This document shows, one piece after another, positions 8,348 to 16,762 of a stretch of 45,356 bases of DNA. The stretch is taken from positions 1 to 45,356 of the forward strand of contig CAZJAQ010000003.1 of the NCBI GenBank assembly GCA_964544285.1. Direction: 5' to 3'. How positions within the stretch are numbered: position 1 is the first letter of the stretch; every line of letters begins with the position of its first letter. The position numbers and the translations under genes were made by a program. The notes beneath the pieces were generated by a model, which saw only the letters and a list, made by a program, of their open reading frames with translations, searched no databases and had not been told where the DNA came from. This stretch comes from CAYGVX01 sp964544285. Its GTDB lineage: Archaea; Thermoproteota; Bathyarchaeia; Bathyarchaeales; SOJC01.

Positions 8348-8977
8348 TCAATGGTTCAGAACTTGCAGTTTTCTAGCCTCTATCAACACGATTCTTTCAA
8401 AAGCCAGTTTTTCTTTATCGACTATTGCGGCGTGCATTTTGTGCTGTGAGAACCGTCTTAACGTTTCTTCGATGTCTGAAAGGCTCGACTGCACTAACAA
8501 GACACGTCCGTTCTCAGAGAGATATTTTGCAGCGTTGGTGATAAATCGGTCAATAATCTTTCGTCCCGTCTTCCCTCCTGCCCAAGCTTTTTCAGCCCAA
8601 CTTTTTCCCTCGTCAGGCTCTACGGGCAAGTAGGGTGCGTTGAAGAGTATTAGGTCGAATTTTTCTTCGGGTTTGATTGCTGCAAATAGGTTGCCTCGAC
8701 GAATTTCAACTCTTGTCGTAACACCGTTGAGTTCAGCGTTTTTCTGTGCACAAATCACGGCGCGAGGGTTCACATCCACCGCCACCACTCTACTCGCTTT
8801 TTCAGCGGCCATCACGGCAAGAATGCCACAGCCAGTGCCCATGTCTAAGACTCTTTCGCCTTCGTTTATGGCCAAGTTGCGGGCTAAGAGAAAAGTGTCT
8901 TCGGCAGGCTCGTAAACCTCTTCAGAAACTTCAAACACATACTTTCCGAAAAAGACCTTCTTACATTGAGAGTTCAT
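8348..8977 (-). CDS. HemK2-like class I methyltransferase (putative protein glutamine MTase)
   Basis: The 209-residue protein begins EVYEPAEDTFLLARNL and has VLDMGTGCGILA (SAM motif I) and AVDVNPRAV (motif II), the pattern of HemK2/N6AMT1, which methylates the GGQ glutamine of release factor aRF1. The catalytic N-P-P-Y motif appears as FNAPYLP, with Ala in the second position; this may tune substrate choice but leaves Asn, Pro and Tyr. ATG at 8977 lies inside the end of ksgA (17-nt overlap), so it is the last gene of the SRP54-to-KsgA operon. Confidence 0.88.
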   Translation of the reverse strand: MNSQCKKVFFGKYVFEVSEEVYEPAEDTFLLARNLAINEGERVLDMGTGCGILAVMAAEKASRVVAVDVNPRAVICAQKNAELNGVTTRVEIRRGNLFAAIKPEEKFDLILFNAPYLPVEPDEGKSWAEKAWAGGKTGRKIIDRFITNAAKYLSENGRVLLVQSSLSDIEETLRRFSQHKMHAAIVDKEKLAFERIVLIEARKLQVLNH

Positions 8978-9767
8978 TGGCTAACGCTCCGAAGTCTTCG
9001 GGCGCCAACTCCCGAACACGCTTGTTTTGAAAGGGCAGAAGGGCAGTTACCGTATCTTTCAACCCGTACTTTTGAACGAGGGGCAGGAGGGCTTTTCGGA
9101 CTTTTCTGTTACGCTGCGTGAACAGGGTTCGCACGACTTCGTCGAAGACCTTCTCGTCGTTCACCTCGAAGGGCGGCGATTCTTTGAGCTTTAAGCGCAC
9201 TATGACTGCATCCACTTCGGGCGGAGGATGAAACGCCTCTTTAGGAACGTTGTCCAGCAATTCCACATCGGCACGATAATACGTGGAAACGGTTAAACGA
9301 CTGTAATCCCTGCTGCCTACTGATGCGTCGAGGCGTCTGGCAAACTCTTTCTGAAAAGTTAAAACAGCGCAGTTAAAAGATCGATCGAGGAGCCAGAAGA
9401 GCAGAGGGGAAGAGATGGAGAAGGGCGGGTTGGAAACCACCTTGTTGAAAACGGGTACGGTGGCTCTGAGAACGTCGCCTTCTATCAACTCTACGTTGTC
9501 CAAGTCAGCGAGCTCGCTCTGCAAGACCTTCACCAACCTAGCGTCTGCCTCCACAGCGACGACTCTCCTCACTCTCTGAGCGAGAAGACGCGTAAGAAAG
9601 CCAAAACCCGCGCCCACCTCAAGAACAACGTCTGAACGCTCTAAAGACGCATGAGAGCACATTCGCTCCAAGTGTGTGTCGTCGACCATGAAACTCTGAC
9701 CAAAACGCTTCTTTGGAAGAATCCCATAGCTACGTATAAGATGCTTTGTTTTTTGGTAGAGGCTCAT
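8961..9767 (-). CDS. ksgA: rRNA adenine dimethyltransferase KsgA/Dim1
   Basis: A 268-residue Rossmann methyltransferase that dimethylates two adenines in the last helix of 16S rRNA, a late small-subunit maturation step. KRFGQSFMVD at the start, VVLEVGAGFGFLTRLLA (SAM site), VAVEADARL and IEGDVLR are all typical. The catalytic motif reads SNPPFSISSP, whereas most KsgA/Dim1 have NLPY or NIPY. ATG at 9767 was chosen because it follows the DUF655 stop; a start at 9818 would overlap that gene by 41 nt. Confidence 0.93.
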   Translation of the reverse strand: MSLYQKTKHLIRSYGILPKKRFGQSFMVDDTHLERMCSHASLERSDVVLEVGAGFGFLTRLLAQRVRRVVAVEADARLVKVLQSELADLDNVELIEGDVLRATVPVFNKVVSNPPFSISSPLLFWLLDRSFNCAVLTFQKEFARRLDASVGSRDYSRLTVSTYYRADVELLDNVPKEAFHPPPEVDAVIVRLKLKESPPFEVNDEKVFDEVVRTLFTQRNRKVRKALLPLVQKYGLKDTVTALLPFQNKRVRELAPEDFGALANELSM

Positions 9768-9777
9768 TGAGGATTCA

Positions 9778-10332
9778 CTAGGGCGCCCGAGTAAACAGTC
9801 GGTACTTACTCTCTCCACTCAACTCTTCTATGACCCGTTTGGATATCAGCTTCGCCGGGTCGGGTATGTTGGTGCGTTTCTGCAGGTCTTCGAGGCTCTC
9901 GAAGGGCTTTCGGTCGCGTTCGTTGATTATTTGCCACATGTACTTCTTGCCTATGCCGGGGATGAGTTCCATGGCATGCATGCGGGGAGTCACCGCTTGA
10001 GCGGTGTTGAAGAAGTTGACAAACCATCGTTCCCGTGTCAGGACAATCTTTTCAATCACGTTTGGCAGTTCCATCTTTGCGTTCGCGGTCAACTCTTTGA
10101 AGCCGACTCTGCCGATGATGTAGGTGATTTCCGCCCGTTTTTCTTTCCCGACGTAGACTCGGTCGTTGGGCTTGAGGACTAAGCCTTCTTTCACGATAGC
10201 TTCTAGGAGAGTGAAGAAGCCTTCCCCTACCACTTGGACAACCGCGCCTGGGCGATAGCCAGGCCTTGTTCCCGCGCGACCGTGAGGTAGAACGTCCAGT
10301 ACGTAGGCGTGTTCTTCGTATCTCTTCTCCAT
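9778..10332 (-). CDS. DUF655 helix-hairpin-helix RNA-binding-like protein
   Basis: A 184-residue archaeal DUF655 protein. The first half is beta-rich with VLDVLPHG and RPGAVVQVVGEGFFTLLE; the second half holds a helix-hairpin-helix motif, MELIPGIGKKYMWQI. The family has a nucleic-acid-binding architecture, and its genes repeatedly sit between rpoF or L21e and ksgA in archaea. That neighbourhood suggests a part in ribosome or transcription machinery biogenesis, but the activity is unknown. It lies 56 nt from rpoF and 10 nt before the chosen ksgA start. Confidence 0.9.
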   Translation of the reverse strand: MEKRYEEHAYVLDVLPHGRAGTRPGYRPGAVVQVVGEGFFTLLEAIVKEGLVLKPNDRVYVGKEKRAEITYIIGRVGFKELTANAKMELPNVIEKIVLTRERWFVNFFNTAQAVTPRMHAMELIPGIGKKYMWQIINERDRKPFESLEDLQKRTNIPDPAKLISKRVIEELSGESKYRLFTRAP

Positions 10333-10388
10333 GCCCTCTTCTCCAGCCCCTTTAACTGAAATAATATGCTATTGTGCGGTGAAAGCTA

Positions 10389-10727
10389 TTATTCCTTTTT
10401 CCGATACTGGTTCAAGAATTTTAAGATTTCTTCCAATTTCTGTGTTTCCACAATCTTTCGGCCGCCCGCGAAGAAAACACGAATCTCCTCAATGCTTTCG
10501 GGCATGCAGTTAACCATCTGCACCGCTTCCTCTTCTTCGAATCCGAACTTTTCCACCAAGCCCTTCACAAGCTTTCCAGCGTCTTCTGCGTCTACTTTGG
10601 CGAATTTTGCCGTGTAATCGAGGGCGCGGCGTTGAAACTGGTCTAGTTTTTCTTCTCCGATGGCTTCTAGCAGTTGCTTGACTTCGGGCACTGTTAATAT
10701 CTTCTCTTTCAAAGCTTTTCTAGGCAT
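10389..10727 (-). CDS. rpoF: RNA polymerase subunit F (Rpo4/Rpb4)
   Basis: The 112-residue helical protein matches archaeal RpoF: ILTVPEVKQLLE, then RRALDYTAKFAKVD, and the C-terminal HRDC-like LVEKFGFEEEEAVQMVNCMPESIEEIRVFF segment. With RpoE it forms the stalk of RNA polymerase that contacts TFE and nascent RNA. ATG at 10727 follows an AGGAGG stretch. It lies 17 nt after L21e in the common archaeal order L21e-rpoF. Confidence 0.94.
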   Translation of the reverse strand: MPRKALKEKILTVPEVKQLLEAIGEEKLDQFQRRALDYTAKFAKVDAEDAGKLVKGLVEKFGFEEEEAVQMVNCMPESIEEIRVFFAGGRKIVETQKLEEILKFLNQYRKKE

Positions 10728-10744
10728 CTTCTATCCTCCTAGAG

Positions 10745-11035
10745 CTATGCCTTGAAGGGTTCAAGGTGTTCGGGGCGCACTATGATTTCTTTCACTGCCT
10801 TGCCCTGCGTGACGTTTACCACGTAGGCTTGTCCTCTGGCGTCTGCTATCACGCCGATTTTTCCGTGGAAACGGCGGTGGGGCATGCCCTTGTGGACGCT
10901 TGGGTCCAGCTTAACGACCACCCGGTCTCCTTGCTTGTATTCTCGGAGTATCTTGCTCAGACCCGTCTTGCCTTTCTCTCTCACTCTTCTCCTCAGCAAT
11001 GAACGGGTTCTGTGACGGTACCCTTTTGCTTTCAT
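10745..11035 (-). CDS. rpl21e: 50S ribosomal protein L21e
   Basis: The 96-residue basic protein has the L21e hallmarks: GYRHRTRSLLRRRVREKGK, then DRVVVKLDPSVHKGMPHRRFHGKIG and a final IIVRPEHLEPF. Length is as expected for archaea. ATG at 11035 overlaps the pus10 stop by 4 nt and ends 17 nt before rpoF, so ribosomal protein and polymerase subunit are made from one message. Confidence 0.97.
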   Translation of the reverse strand: MKAKGYRHRTRSLLRRRVREKGKTGLSKILREYKQGDRVVVKLDPSVHKGMPHRRFHGKIGVIADARGQAYVVNVTQGKAVKEIIVRPEHLEPFKA

Positions 11036-12363
11036 TCCTCTTCTCCTGCAATCACTCTTAACACGTCCAACTGGAGAGGCGTAGCCTTGATGTTTAGGAT
11101 GCCTGCTATGCTAGGGTTTGTTCGACCCTCATCTCCAGTAACTAACTCTTTTATGTAGAGGCCTCCTTGACAACGCACTCTTATTTTCGCTCGGTTACGT
11201 GACAACCTCTTTACTTTTGCCTCATATATGTACTTTTCCCGTGTCAAATCGGCACGGCGATGCAGAACACGGCGGGGTGTCTGCTGGCTAATGGCAGCGT
11301 CAGAAAGAGCCGGTTCTATTCTCTTCAGCTCCTCGTCAGAAACGTCGCGGTCAAACTCTACGATAGCCCGATAGATTTTCTCAGCCGCCTCAGCCTTCTT
11401 AAACCGCCTAACCACGCTCTTATCGGCAAAGCGAAGGCTACGCACCTCAACCTTTCCCTTTGCACCCTTGTTGATTGCTTGTTCGAGTCTTCGCAAGTCG
11501 AGGAAGCGTTTCTTGGGCTCCTTAACCTCCAAGACGAAGGGACGCCCGGAGCCTAGCATGCGAGCGTCGATGTCTTCTCTGCCAGCGCCGTGGAGGGCAA
11601 TCTCCCTTCCTTCCGTCTTCTTTAGGATTGGGATACCTATGAGTTCTTCAACCGATTCCTGATATTTCTTGCCAGTCCAACCGCATTTTTCACAACCCTT
11701 TCCTCTGCATTCTCTGCATAGCCAGCGTGACTGGGGAATGCCGCGTAGGAGTTTTCGGTATCTGCCAGATATGTGGAGGGGGTTTATCTGCAGCTGGGTT
11801 CGGTTGGTGAAGGGGTTGGCGAGAACGACCACATCAGGGGTTTTGAAATCTACTTCTTTCGTGGTTATCTCGCTGATTCGTTTTCCGATGTCGCGGCTGA
11901 GTTGGCTTTTCATGCTCTCTCCGTGAGTAACATTAAAGTGTGCTTTGAACTCGTCTTCTCGCTCCGCCACCTCTAGGGGTAGTTCTACGCCGACCAAGAA
12001 GGTGGTAAACTCGTACTCTGCCAGCTTTTTCGCAGCCGTGTCTGCTAGTTCGCTTATGTTCTCGAACTTTCCCTCGCAGAGAAAACACCGCTTCCTTACT
12101 TGGGCACGTTTCTTGAAGCGCTTCAGAATGTCATCAGCCATGTCGAAGGAGCCGTGAGCAACGAGGGTCTTCAGCAGAACAATCCCTTCCTTGTCTTTAG
12201 CGAGCGAGAGTCGATGCCCCTTCATGGTGAGGAGTAGCTTGACTGCCTCGCCGCGGTCCTCGTTTTCTACGCCGTAGCCGAGAAGGGCGAATTGTCTGCC
12301 CAAGCAGTGGTTGCAGAGGGGATGCTCAGTCAGCATCTGCGCGGCTTTATCGAGAATATCCAT
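11032..12363 (-). CDS. pus10: tRNA pseudouridine synthase Pus10
   Basis: Archaeal Pus10 converts U54 and often U55 of tRNA to pseudouridine. The 443-residue protein starts with a zinc-binding pair (LCNHCLGRQFALLGYG, Cys17 and Cys20), paired with CFLC further on, then a THUMP-like region. A second Cys cluster, WLCRECRGKGCEKC, precedes the catalytic domain. The catalytic aspartate lies in GREDIDARMLGSGRPF. The end contains YIKELVTGDEGRTNPS. ATG at 12363 is 12 nt after srp54, and the stop overlaps L21e by 4 nt. Confidence 0.95.
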   Translation of the reverse strand: MDILDKAAQMLTEHPLCNHCLGRQFALLGYGVENEDRGEAVKLLLTMKGHRLSLAKDKEGIVLLKTLVAHGSFDMADDILKRFKKRAQVRKRCFLCEGKFENISELADTAAKKLAEYEFTTFLVGVELPLEVAEREDEFKAHFNVTHGESMKSQLSRDIGKRISEITTKEVDFKTPDVVVLANPFTNRTQLQINPLHISGRYRKLLRGIPQSRWLCRECRGKGCEKCGWTGKKYQESVEELIGIPILKKTEGREIALHGAGREDIDARMLGSGRPFVLEVKEPKKRFLDLRRLEQAINKGAKGKVEVRSLRFADKSVVRRFKKAEAAEKIYRAIVEFDRDVSDEELKRIEPALSDAAISQQTPRRVLHRRADLTREKYIYEAKVKRLSRNRAKIRVRCQGGLYIKELVTGDEGRTNPSIAGILNIKATPLQLDVLRVIAGEEE

Positions 12364-12375
12364 GGGTTTTGCTGC

Positions 12376-13710
12376 CTACCTGAAACCTTGTGGGAGCTTC
12401 TTTCCCCCTAAGAAGGGAAGCTTCTTGCGTCGCAGTTGTTTCATCATCCGCCGCATCATAGCGTATTGTTGCAGAAGCTCCTTAACTTCTTTCTCCGACG
12501 TGCCAGAACCCCTCGCCACCCGGCGTACACGCGAGGAAGAGAAGATTTTGGGGTTTTCCCTTTCCTTCGGGGTCATGGATTGGATGATGACTCGCCATTT
12601 CTCCAAGCGGTCTTGAGCTGTTTCAATCATGTCTTCCGGAATGTCGTAGGACATGCCTGGTAGCATCTTTAAGATGTGTTTGAAGGGACCCATGCCTTTC
12701 ATGGCTTCGAATTGGTCGTACATGTCGGTTAGGGTGAATTTGCCACTGAGTATCTGCTTGGCTTTTTTCTCGGGGACTTTAATCTCGGCTTCACGGACCT
12801 TGTCTATGAGACTCTCGAGGTCTCCCATGCCCAGCAGACGCCCGACGAAACGAGAGGGAACGAAGGCTTCGATGTCCTCGATTTTTTCGCCCGTGCTGAT
12901 GAACTTGATAGGGGAGCCGATGGCTGCAACCGCCGATAGCGCTCCGCCTCCCCTGGCAGAGCCGTCGAGTTTAGCCACTAAGATTGAGCCAATAGGAGTA
13001 GCATCGTGAAAAGCCTTAGCCTGAGTTGAGGCTTGCTGCCCAATGGTTCCGTCTATGACGAGCATAACCTCGTCTGGCTTGATGGCCCGCTCCAGCTGCT
13101 TCATCTCGTCTATGAGGCTTTTCTCCTCTTTATGACGACCCGAAGTGTCGATTATCACTACGTCTCGGTTCTCAAATTCCTTCAACCCTCTCCGAGCGAT
13201 GTCCACAGCGTTTTTCGATTTCAGGTCGCCATACACGGGGACGTTGATGCGGCTAGCCAGCTGTTTCATCTGGTCGAAAGCGCCTGGCCTAAACGTGTCT
13301 ACGCAGATTAAGGCGGGCTTCAGCCCCCTCTTCTGCAAGTATCGGGCAAGTTTGGCAGAAGCGGTAGTCTTCCCTGAGCCTTGAATGCCCACGAGCATGA
13401 TGACGCGGCGTTTGCCGGGCTCAACTTTCAGCGGAGCAGGCTTCTCTCCTAGAAAGCGGGTTATCTCCTCGTAAACCACCTTCACAACATGCTCTTTTCG
13501 AGAGATGCCCGGTGGAAGCTCCTCCTTTAAGGCGCGGTCTTCAATTTGCTTGGATATGTTGAGAACTAGCTGCACGTTTACGTCGGCTTGCAGAAGTGCC
13601 CGCTGAATGTCGCGGACGAGTTCCTTCACCGTGGCTTCGTCCACGACGGCTGCTTTGAAAACCTTCTTTAGGGCACCGTAGATGGATGAGCCCAGATGTT
13701 CAAGCGCCAT
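12376..13710 (-). CDS. srp54: Signal recognition particle GTPase SRP54
   Basis: SRP54 binds signal peptides and 7S RNA and docks to FtsY. The N domain (1-90) is helical, followed by the GTPase with GIQGSGKTT at about 108-116, DTSGRHKEE, AKLDGSARGGGALS, and the Met-rich M domain (FEAMKGMGPFKHILKMLPGM, RRMMKQLRRKK). ATG at 13710 gives the usual start MALEHLG; a GTG three codons earlier is also open. TATA-like sequence lies 34-43 nt upstream. It is the first gene of a minus-strand operon reaching at least to the HemK-like gene. Confidence 0.97.
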   Translation of the reverse strand: MALEHLGSSIYGALKKVFKAAVVDEATVKELVRDIQRALLQADVNVQLVLNISKQIEDRALKEELPPGISRKEHVVKVVYEEITRFLGEKPAPLKVEPGKRRVIMLVGIQGSGKTTASAKLARYLQKRGLKPALICVDTFRPGAFDQMKQLASRINVPVYGDLKSKNAVDIARRGLKEFENRDVVIIDTSGRHKEEKSLIDEMKQLERAIKPDEVMLVIDGTIGQQASTQAKAFHDATPIGSILVAKLDGSARGGGALSAVAAIGSPIKFISTGEKIEDIEAFVPSRFVGRLLGMGDLESLIDKVREAEIKVPEKKAKQILSGKFTLTDMYDQFEAMKGMGPFKHILKMLPGMSYDIPEDMIETAQDRLEKWRVIIQSMTPKERENPKIFSSSRVRRVARGSGTSEKEVKELLQQYAMMRRMMKQLRRKKLPFLGGKKLPQGFR

Positions 13711-13743
13711 GCTTCTCACTTTATCCTTAAAACTCGGTGGGTA

Positions 13744-13753
13744 CTTAAATAGG
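13744..13753 (-). promoter_or_regulatory. TATA-like element of srp54 operon
   Basis: On the minus strand the sequence reads CCTATTTAAG, an archaeal TATA-like box 34-43 nt before the srp54 ATG. This spacing implies a leader of roughly 10 nt that would hold the GTGAG ribosome-site-like sequence. It is inferred from sequence only. Confidence 0.5.
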
Positions 13754-13818
13754 ATTTGGGTTTACCACAACCTTTTTTGTAATGCCTCGATGACTTAAAA
13801 GGTTAGAGAGGAACTTCT

Positions 13819-14562
13819 TTGACGATTCCCATAAATTTCGTCGAAAAGAAACCCATTTCTTCCGGAGCTACGATGCTCTGCGGGTTCCCAGACGTCGGTC
13901 TTGTGGGCGTGCTGGCATCGTCATACGTCATATCGGAACTCAACTTAGCGGAAATGGCTTACGTAGACTCGGACTTGTTGCCGCCCATCGTGGTGCTACA
14001 CAAGGGGTTGCCTCAAGCGCCGATGCGCATCTTTGGAAACGGCAACCTCCTCGTCACCATCTCGGAAACGGCAATTCCAGCGAAGGGAGTTCAACGCTTA
14101 ATGCGAGATTTCGTAGAATGGGGAAAATCGAAGAAATTCAAGATGATCATCCCGATAGGCGGGATACCCGTGCAGAACCGCCAAGAAATCGAAAACCCAG
14201 AAGTGTTTGGCACCGCATCGAGTTTAGACATGATTAATTTCTTGGAAAATCACAAAGTCAGCGTGTTGAAAGAAGGCTTCATGGTTGGACCTCAAGCGTT
14301 AGTCATGCGCTACTGCGCCGAACGCGACATCCCAGCTGCGGCTCTGCTCGCCCAATCCTTCTACAACTATCCAGACCCAGAAGCCGCGGCAGTCGCACTA
14401 AGACAGTTTTCCAACATCACGGGCATAAAAGTGGATGTTTCAAAGCTTGTTGAGAAAGGAGAAGAGATCAGGCTTCGAGCGAAGGACATGATGAAGCGCA
14501 CTCAAAAGGAGTTGACCAAGATGAACAAAGGGCAAGAGAGCGATCTGCCCCTCTACATTTAG
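13819..14562 (+). CDS. PAC2-family proteasome assembly chaperone (PbaA/PbaB-like)
   Basis: A 247-residue PAC2 protein (COG2047-like) with CGFPDVGLVGVLASSYVI near the N terminus and an IPIGGIPVQNR segment. The chain ends LPLYI, which fits the HbYX motif (hydrophobic-Tyr-any) by which archaeal PbaA/PbaB and proteasome activators dock into the 20S alpha ring. This supports a role in proteasome assembly or activation. Start is TTG at 13819, with AGAGGAAC upstream. It is followed 16 nt later by an Hsp20 gene. Confidence 0.87.
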   Translation: MTIPINFVEKKPISSGATMLCGFPDVGLVGVLASSYVISELNLAEMAYVDSDLLPPIVVLHKGLPQAPMRIFGNGNLLVTISETAIPAKGVQRLMRDFVEWGKSKKFKMIIPIGGIPVQNRQEIENPEVFGTASSLDMINFLENHKVSVLKEGFMVGPQALVMRYCAERDIPAAALLAQSFYNYPDPEAAAVALRQFSNITGIKVDVSKLVEKGEEIRLRAKDMMKRTQKELTKMNKGQESDLPLYI

Positions 14563-14578
14563 AGGAGGGAGCGAGACG

Positions 14579-15013
14579 ATGTCAAGCAGCAAAAGACGAT
14601 CAATCTTCGACTTGATTAAAGAATACATGGAAGAGACGGAAGCACTCGCAGAAGAACCATCCGCTGAACGCCCAAGTTGGAACGTTGAAGCCCACACCAT
14701 CGAACCCTTGTGCAACGTTTCTGTCACTCCCAACGAAGTAATCGTCACCGCAGACCTTCCCTCCTCCGACCCCGACTCAGTAAAAGTTGAGCCCATCGAC
14801 GAAAAGACCCTTGAAATAAGCGCAAAGATGAAGCGTAGAGTATGCTGCGAGGATTTAGGCATCATCCACCAGAGGGGGGAATTCTCAACCTTCAACTGCC
14901 AAACACGCATTCCAGTAGCAGTCGACATGAAGAAGAAGGAGGCAAAGTTCAAGAAGGGCATCCTCGAGGTTAGGCTTCCCAGAAAGAAGGATAGCGAAAT
15001 CAAAATCGAATGA
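14579..15013 (+). CDS. Hsp20/alpha-crystallin family small heat shock protein
   Basis: The 144-residue protein has an N-terminal acidic arm and an alpha-crystallin-like beta sandwich beginning near residue 40 (VTPNEVIVTADLPSSD), with VKVEPIDEKTLEISAKMK and a final GILEVRLPRK strand. Such proteins hold unfolded clients as oligomers. The final residues lack a clear I-x-I/V tail beyond SEIKIE (IKI), which could serve as that anchor. A GGAGGGAG sequence lies before the ATG. Operon with the PAC2 chaperone suggests a shared proteostasis unit. Confidence 0.88.
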   Translation: MSSSKRRSIFDLIKEYMEETEALAEEPSAERPSWNVEAHTIEPLCNVSVTPNEVIVTADLPSSDPDSVKVEPIDEKTLEISAKMKRRVCCEDLGIIHQRGEFSTFNCQTRIPVAVDMKKKEAKFKKGILEVRLPRKKDSEIKIE

Positions 15014-15129
15014 GTCAATTAGAGACACGTATTTTGGGTTAACGCAAGTAGATTCTTTTGCTGTAGCCGACGGAAAATTTTAACAATAGATGCACTTAAG
15101 ATAGGAGGTATCTAGGAGTCTCGACCAGC

Positions 15130-15327
15130 TTGTCAGTGAGAAACGCCATCTACTTTTTCATCTTCGTCTTCATCCTCTTAGGAGTTTTCGGCATCACTGC
15201 GTGGGTTGCCCTCGACAATGTTCAGTTCCCCTTAAGCTACGCCGTGATAGCCTTCGTGTGGGGCATAGCCCTAGCCGTACTCTATCTGGCCTTCGACAAA
15301 GCAGGCTGGGACTGGTGGGGAATCTAG
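15130..15327 (+). CDS. Small membrane protein with two predicted membrane helices
   Basis: The 65-residue product has two hydrophobic helices: about residues 6-28 (IYFFIFVFILLGVFGITAWV) and 36-56 (YAVIAFVWGIALAVLYLAF), followed by a short polar DKAGWDWWGI tail. I do not recognise the family. Start is uncertain: TTG at 15130 or GTG at 15136; AGGAG lies about 10 nt before the TTG. Its stop overlaps the stop of the convergent deoxyhypusine synthase gene by 3 nt, and clear open-frame hydrophobic pattern supports a real gene. Confidence 0.65.
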   Translation: MSVRNAIYFFIFVFILLGVFGITAWVALDNVQFPLSYAVIAFVWGIALAVLYLAFDKAGWDWWGI

Positions 15328-16262
15328 ACTCCCTCTAGGGCAGCGGCTACGATAAGCGGAAACGCGATAGTGGCGTCACAGACAACCGTAACGGTGTTCT
15401 CTCCAGCCTTGACTTTGCTCCAGCTGACAGCTTCTTCCAGAGAAGCACCGCTCAAGCCCCCTGGCTCAGGTCGGTCCATAGTAATCTGAACTGCCGCGTC
15501 TACTCCTTCACGGAAGGTGTTGGCGAACAGGGCAAAGTGTTTTGGCCATCCGCCGCCCAAGATTATGATGCCCGATTTTTTAGCCTCATAAACCTTGTCC
15601 ACGAGCTTAGACACGTCGCTCAAGGGGTCGAGAATTAGTTTCTTGTCTTGTCCGTAGACCCAGAGCTGAAACCCAGCTATCGAGTCTGGCAGTCCAGGAC
15701 ATATTATGGGCACGTTCTTTTTGGCGGCCGTCGCTAAGATGGAGTTCTTGTCTTTTATGCGTTTTCCGATTTCTAAAAAGAGGTCTGAGGGGGAGATTCG
15801 TTGACGCTTCTGTTCGGGCATCTCTTCAAGCAAGCGATAAAGCCATTTCTCCAAGCCTTTGAAGGCTTTCTGCTCAATGTAGATGTCTCCGATTCTGCCG
15901 ATGGCTTTTCCTCTAAGGCGTTCGTCTTCAGCTTTAAACGTGCCGACTTTATGCCTGTAGCCCAAGGCTTCGACCATGTCGTGAACCATGTTGGCACCTG
16001 TGGTTACTACCACGTCTACGTGTCCTTCGTCGATTAGTTGAGCGATTATGTTCCTCAAGCCGCCTGGCACGAGCGCACCAGCCAGGGTTAGGAAGACTGT
16101 GTAGTCTGGGTCTTTGAACATTCTTGTCACAAGCTCTGTTGCCTTCCCTATCTTTCCGGCGCCTAGAACTCCGCAGGCGTCCATCTCTTCAACGAGCTGA
16201 GCAACGGTCATTCCACGCTTCAGCCGAATGTGTTTTACATTCTTCAACGTTTTCAGCTTCAC
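15324..16262 (-). CDS. dys: Deoxyhypusine synthase
   Basis: This enzyme transfers the aminobutyl group of spermidine to a lysine of eIF5A in an NAD-dependent reaction. The 312-residue sequence has VVVTTGANMVHD (NAD region), ICPGLPDSIAGFQLW and GGGWPKHFALFAN, whose Lys241 corresponds to the catalytic imine-forming lysine. A late DRPEPGGLSGASLEEAVSW segment is also typical. The gene lies 22 nt downstream of eIF5A, so enzyme and its only known protein substrate are co-transcribed. Start is probably GTG at 16262, without a clear ribosome site. Confidence 0.95.
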   Translation of the reverse strand: MKLKTLKNVKHIRLKRGMTVAQLVEEMDACGVLGAGKIGKATELVTRMFKDPDYTVFLTLAGALVPGGLRNIIAQLIDEGHVDVVVTTGANMVHDMVEALGYRHKVGTFKAEDERLRGKAIGRIGDIYIEQKAFKGLEKWLYRLLEEMPEQKRQRISPSDLFLEIGKRIKDKNSILATAAKKNVPIICPGLPDSIAGFQLWVYGQDKKLILDPLSDVSKLVDKVYEAKKSGIIILGGGWPKHFALFANTFREGVDAAVQITMDRPEPGGLSGASLEEAVSWSKVKAGENTVTVVCDATIAFPLIVAAALEGV

Positions 16263-16284
16263 AAAAGATGAAAAGAATGGACGG

Positions 16285-16680
16285 CTAACCCTTGGCGCGC
16301 ATTATCTTAGTCCTTCCCAGGATGCGCCAATATTCAACCTCGACTCCTGATGCCAGCTTCTGTTTCAACTCTTCTTCGTCAGGGTACACCGCTTCGAAGA
16401 CTTCGTAGTTTTCCATGTCCATTATCTGGACTGCGTTGGGCAACAGTGCGATGACTTGGCCAGCTTTTTTCTCAATCATGGGCACTTCAATCTGTGCGTC
16501 CACGGGTTTGACGAAGGTTCTCTTGGCGCTGTCGAAGACGCCTATGGCTACGACTCTGGCTTTGGCTGAGCCGTGTTTGCCAGGCTTGGATTTGGTGAGG
16601 CTTGCGACGCGGCAGGGCTCGTTGTCGATGATTACGTATCCCCCGACACGGAGAGTTCCAACATCTACAGGTTTACTCAT
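16285..16680 (-). CDS. eif5A: Translation factor aIF5A/eIF5A (hypusine-containing)
   Basis: The 131-residue protein starts MSKPVDVGTLRVGGYV. An upstream in-frame extension is open to 16809 but lacks family similarity, and would run into the divergent NAD kinase gene. The hypusination loop reads KSKPGKHGSAK, with Lys35 as the modified residue. A C-terminal OB domain follows. It relieves ribosome stalling at difficult peptide motifs. Deoxyhypusine synthase lies directly downstream. The promoter must sit in 16681-16762, shared divergently with NAD kinase; AAATAAATAG is a TATA-like stretch there. Confidence 0.96.
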   Translation of the reverse strand: MSKPVDVGTLRVGGYVIIDNEPCRVASLTKSKPGKHGSAKARVVAIGVFDSAKRTFVKPVDAQIEVPMIEKKAGQVIALLPNAVQIMDMENYEVFEAVYPDEEELKQKLASGVEVEYWRILGRTKIMRAKG

Positions 16681-16762
16681 CTTATCCCAGCGTCTAGCTT
16701 TTACACAGCAATGTTTAACAACTAAAATAAATAGATTAAGGTTGCTGTAGGGTTTAGATGCG

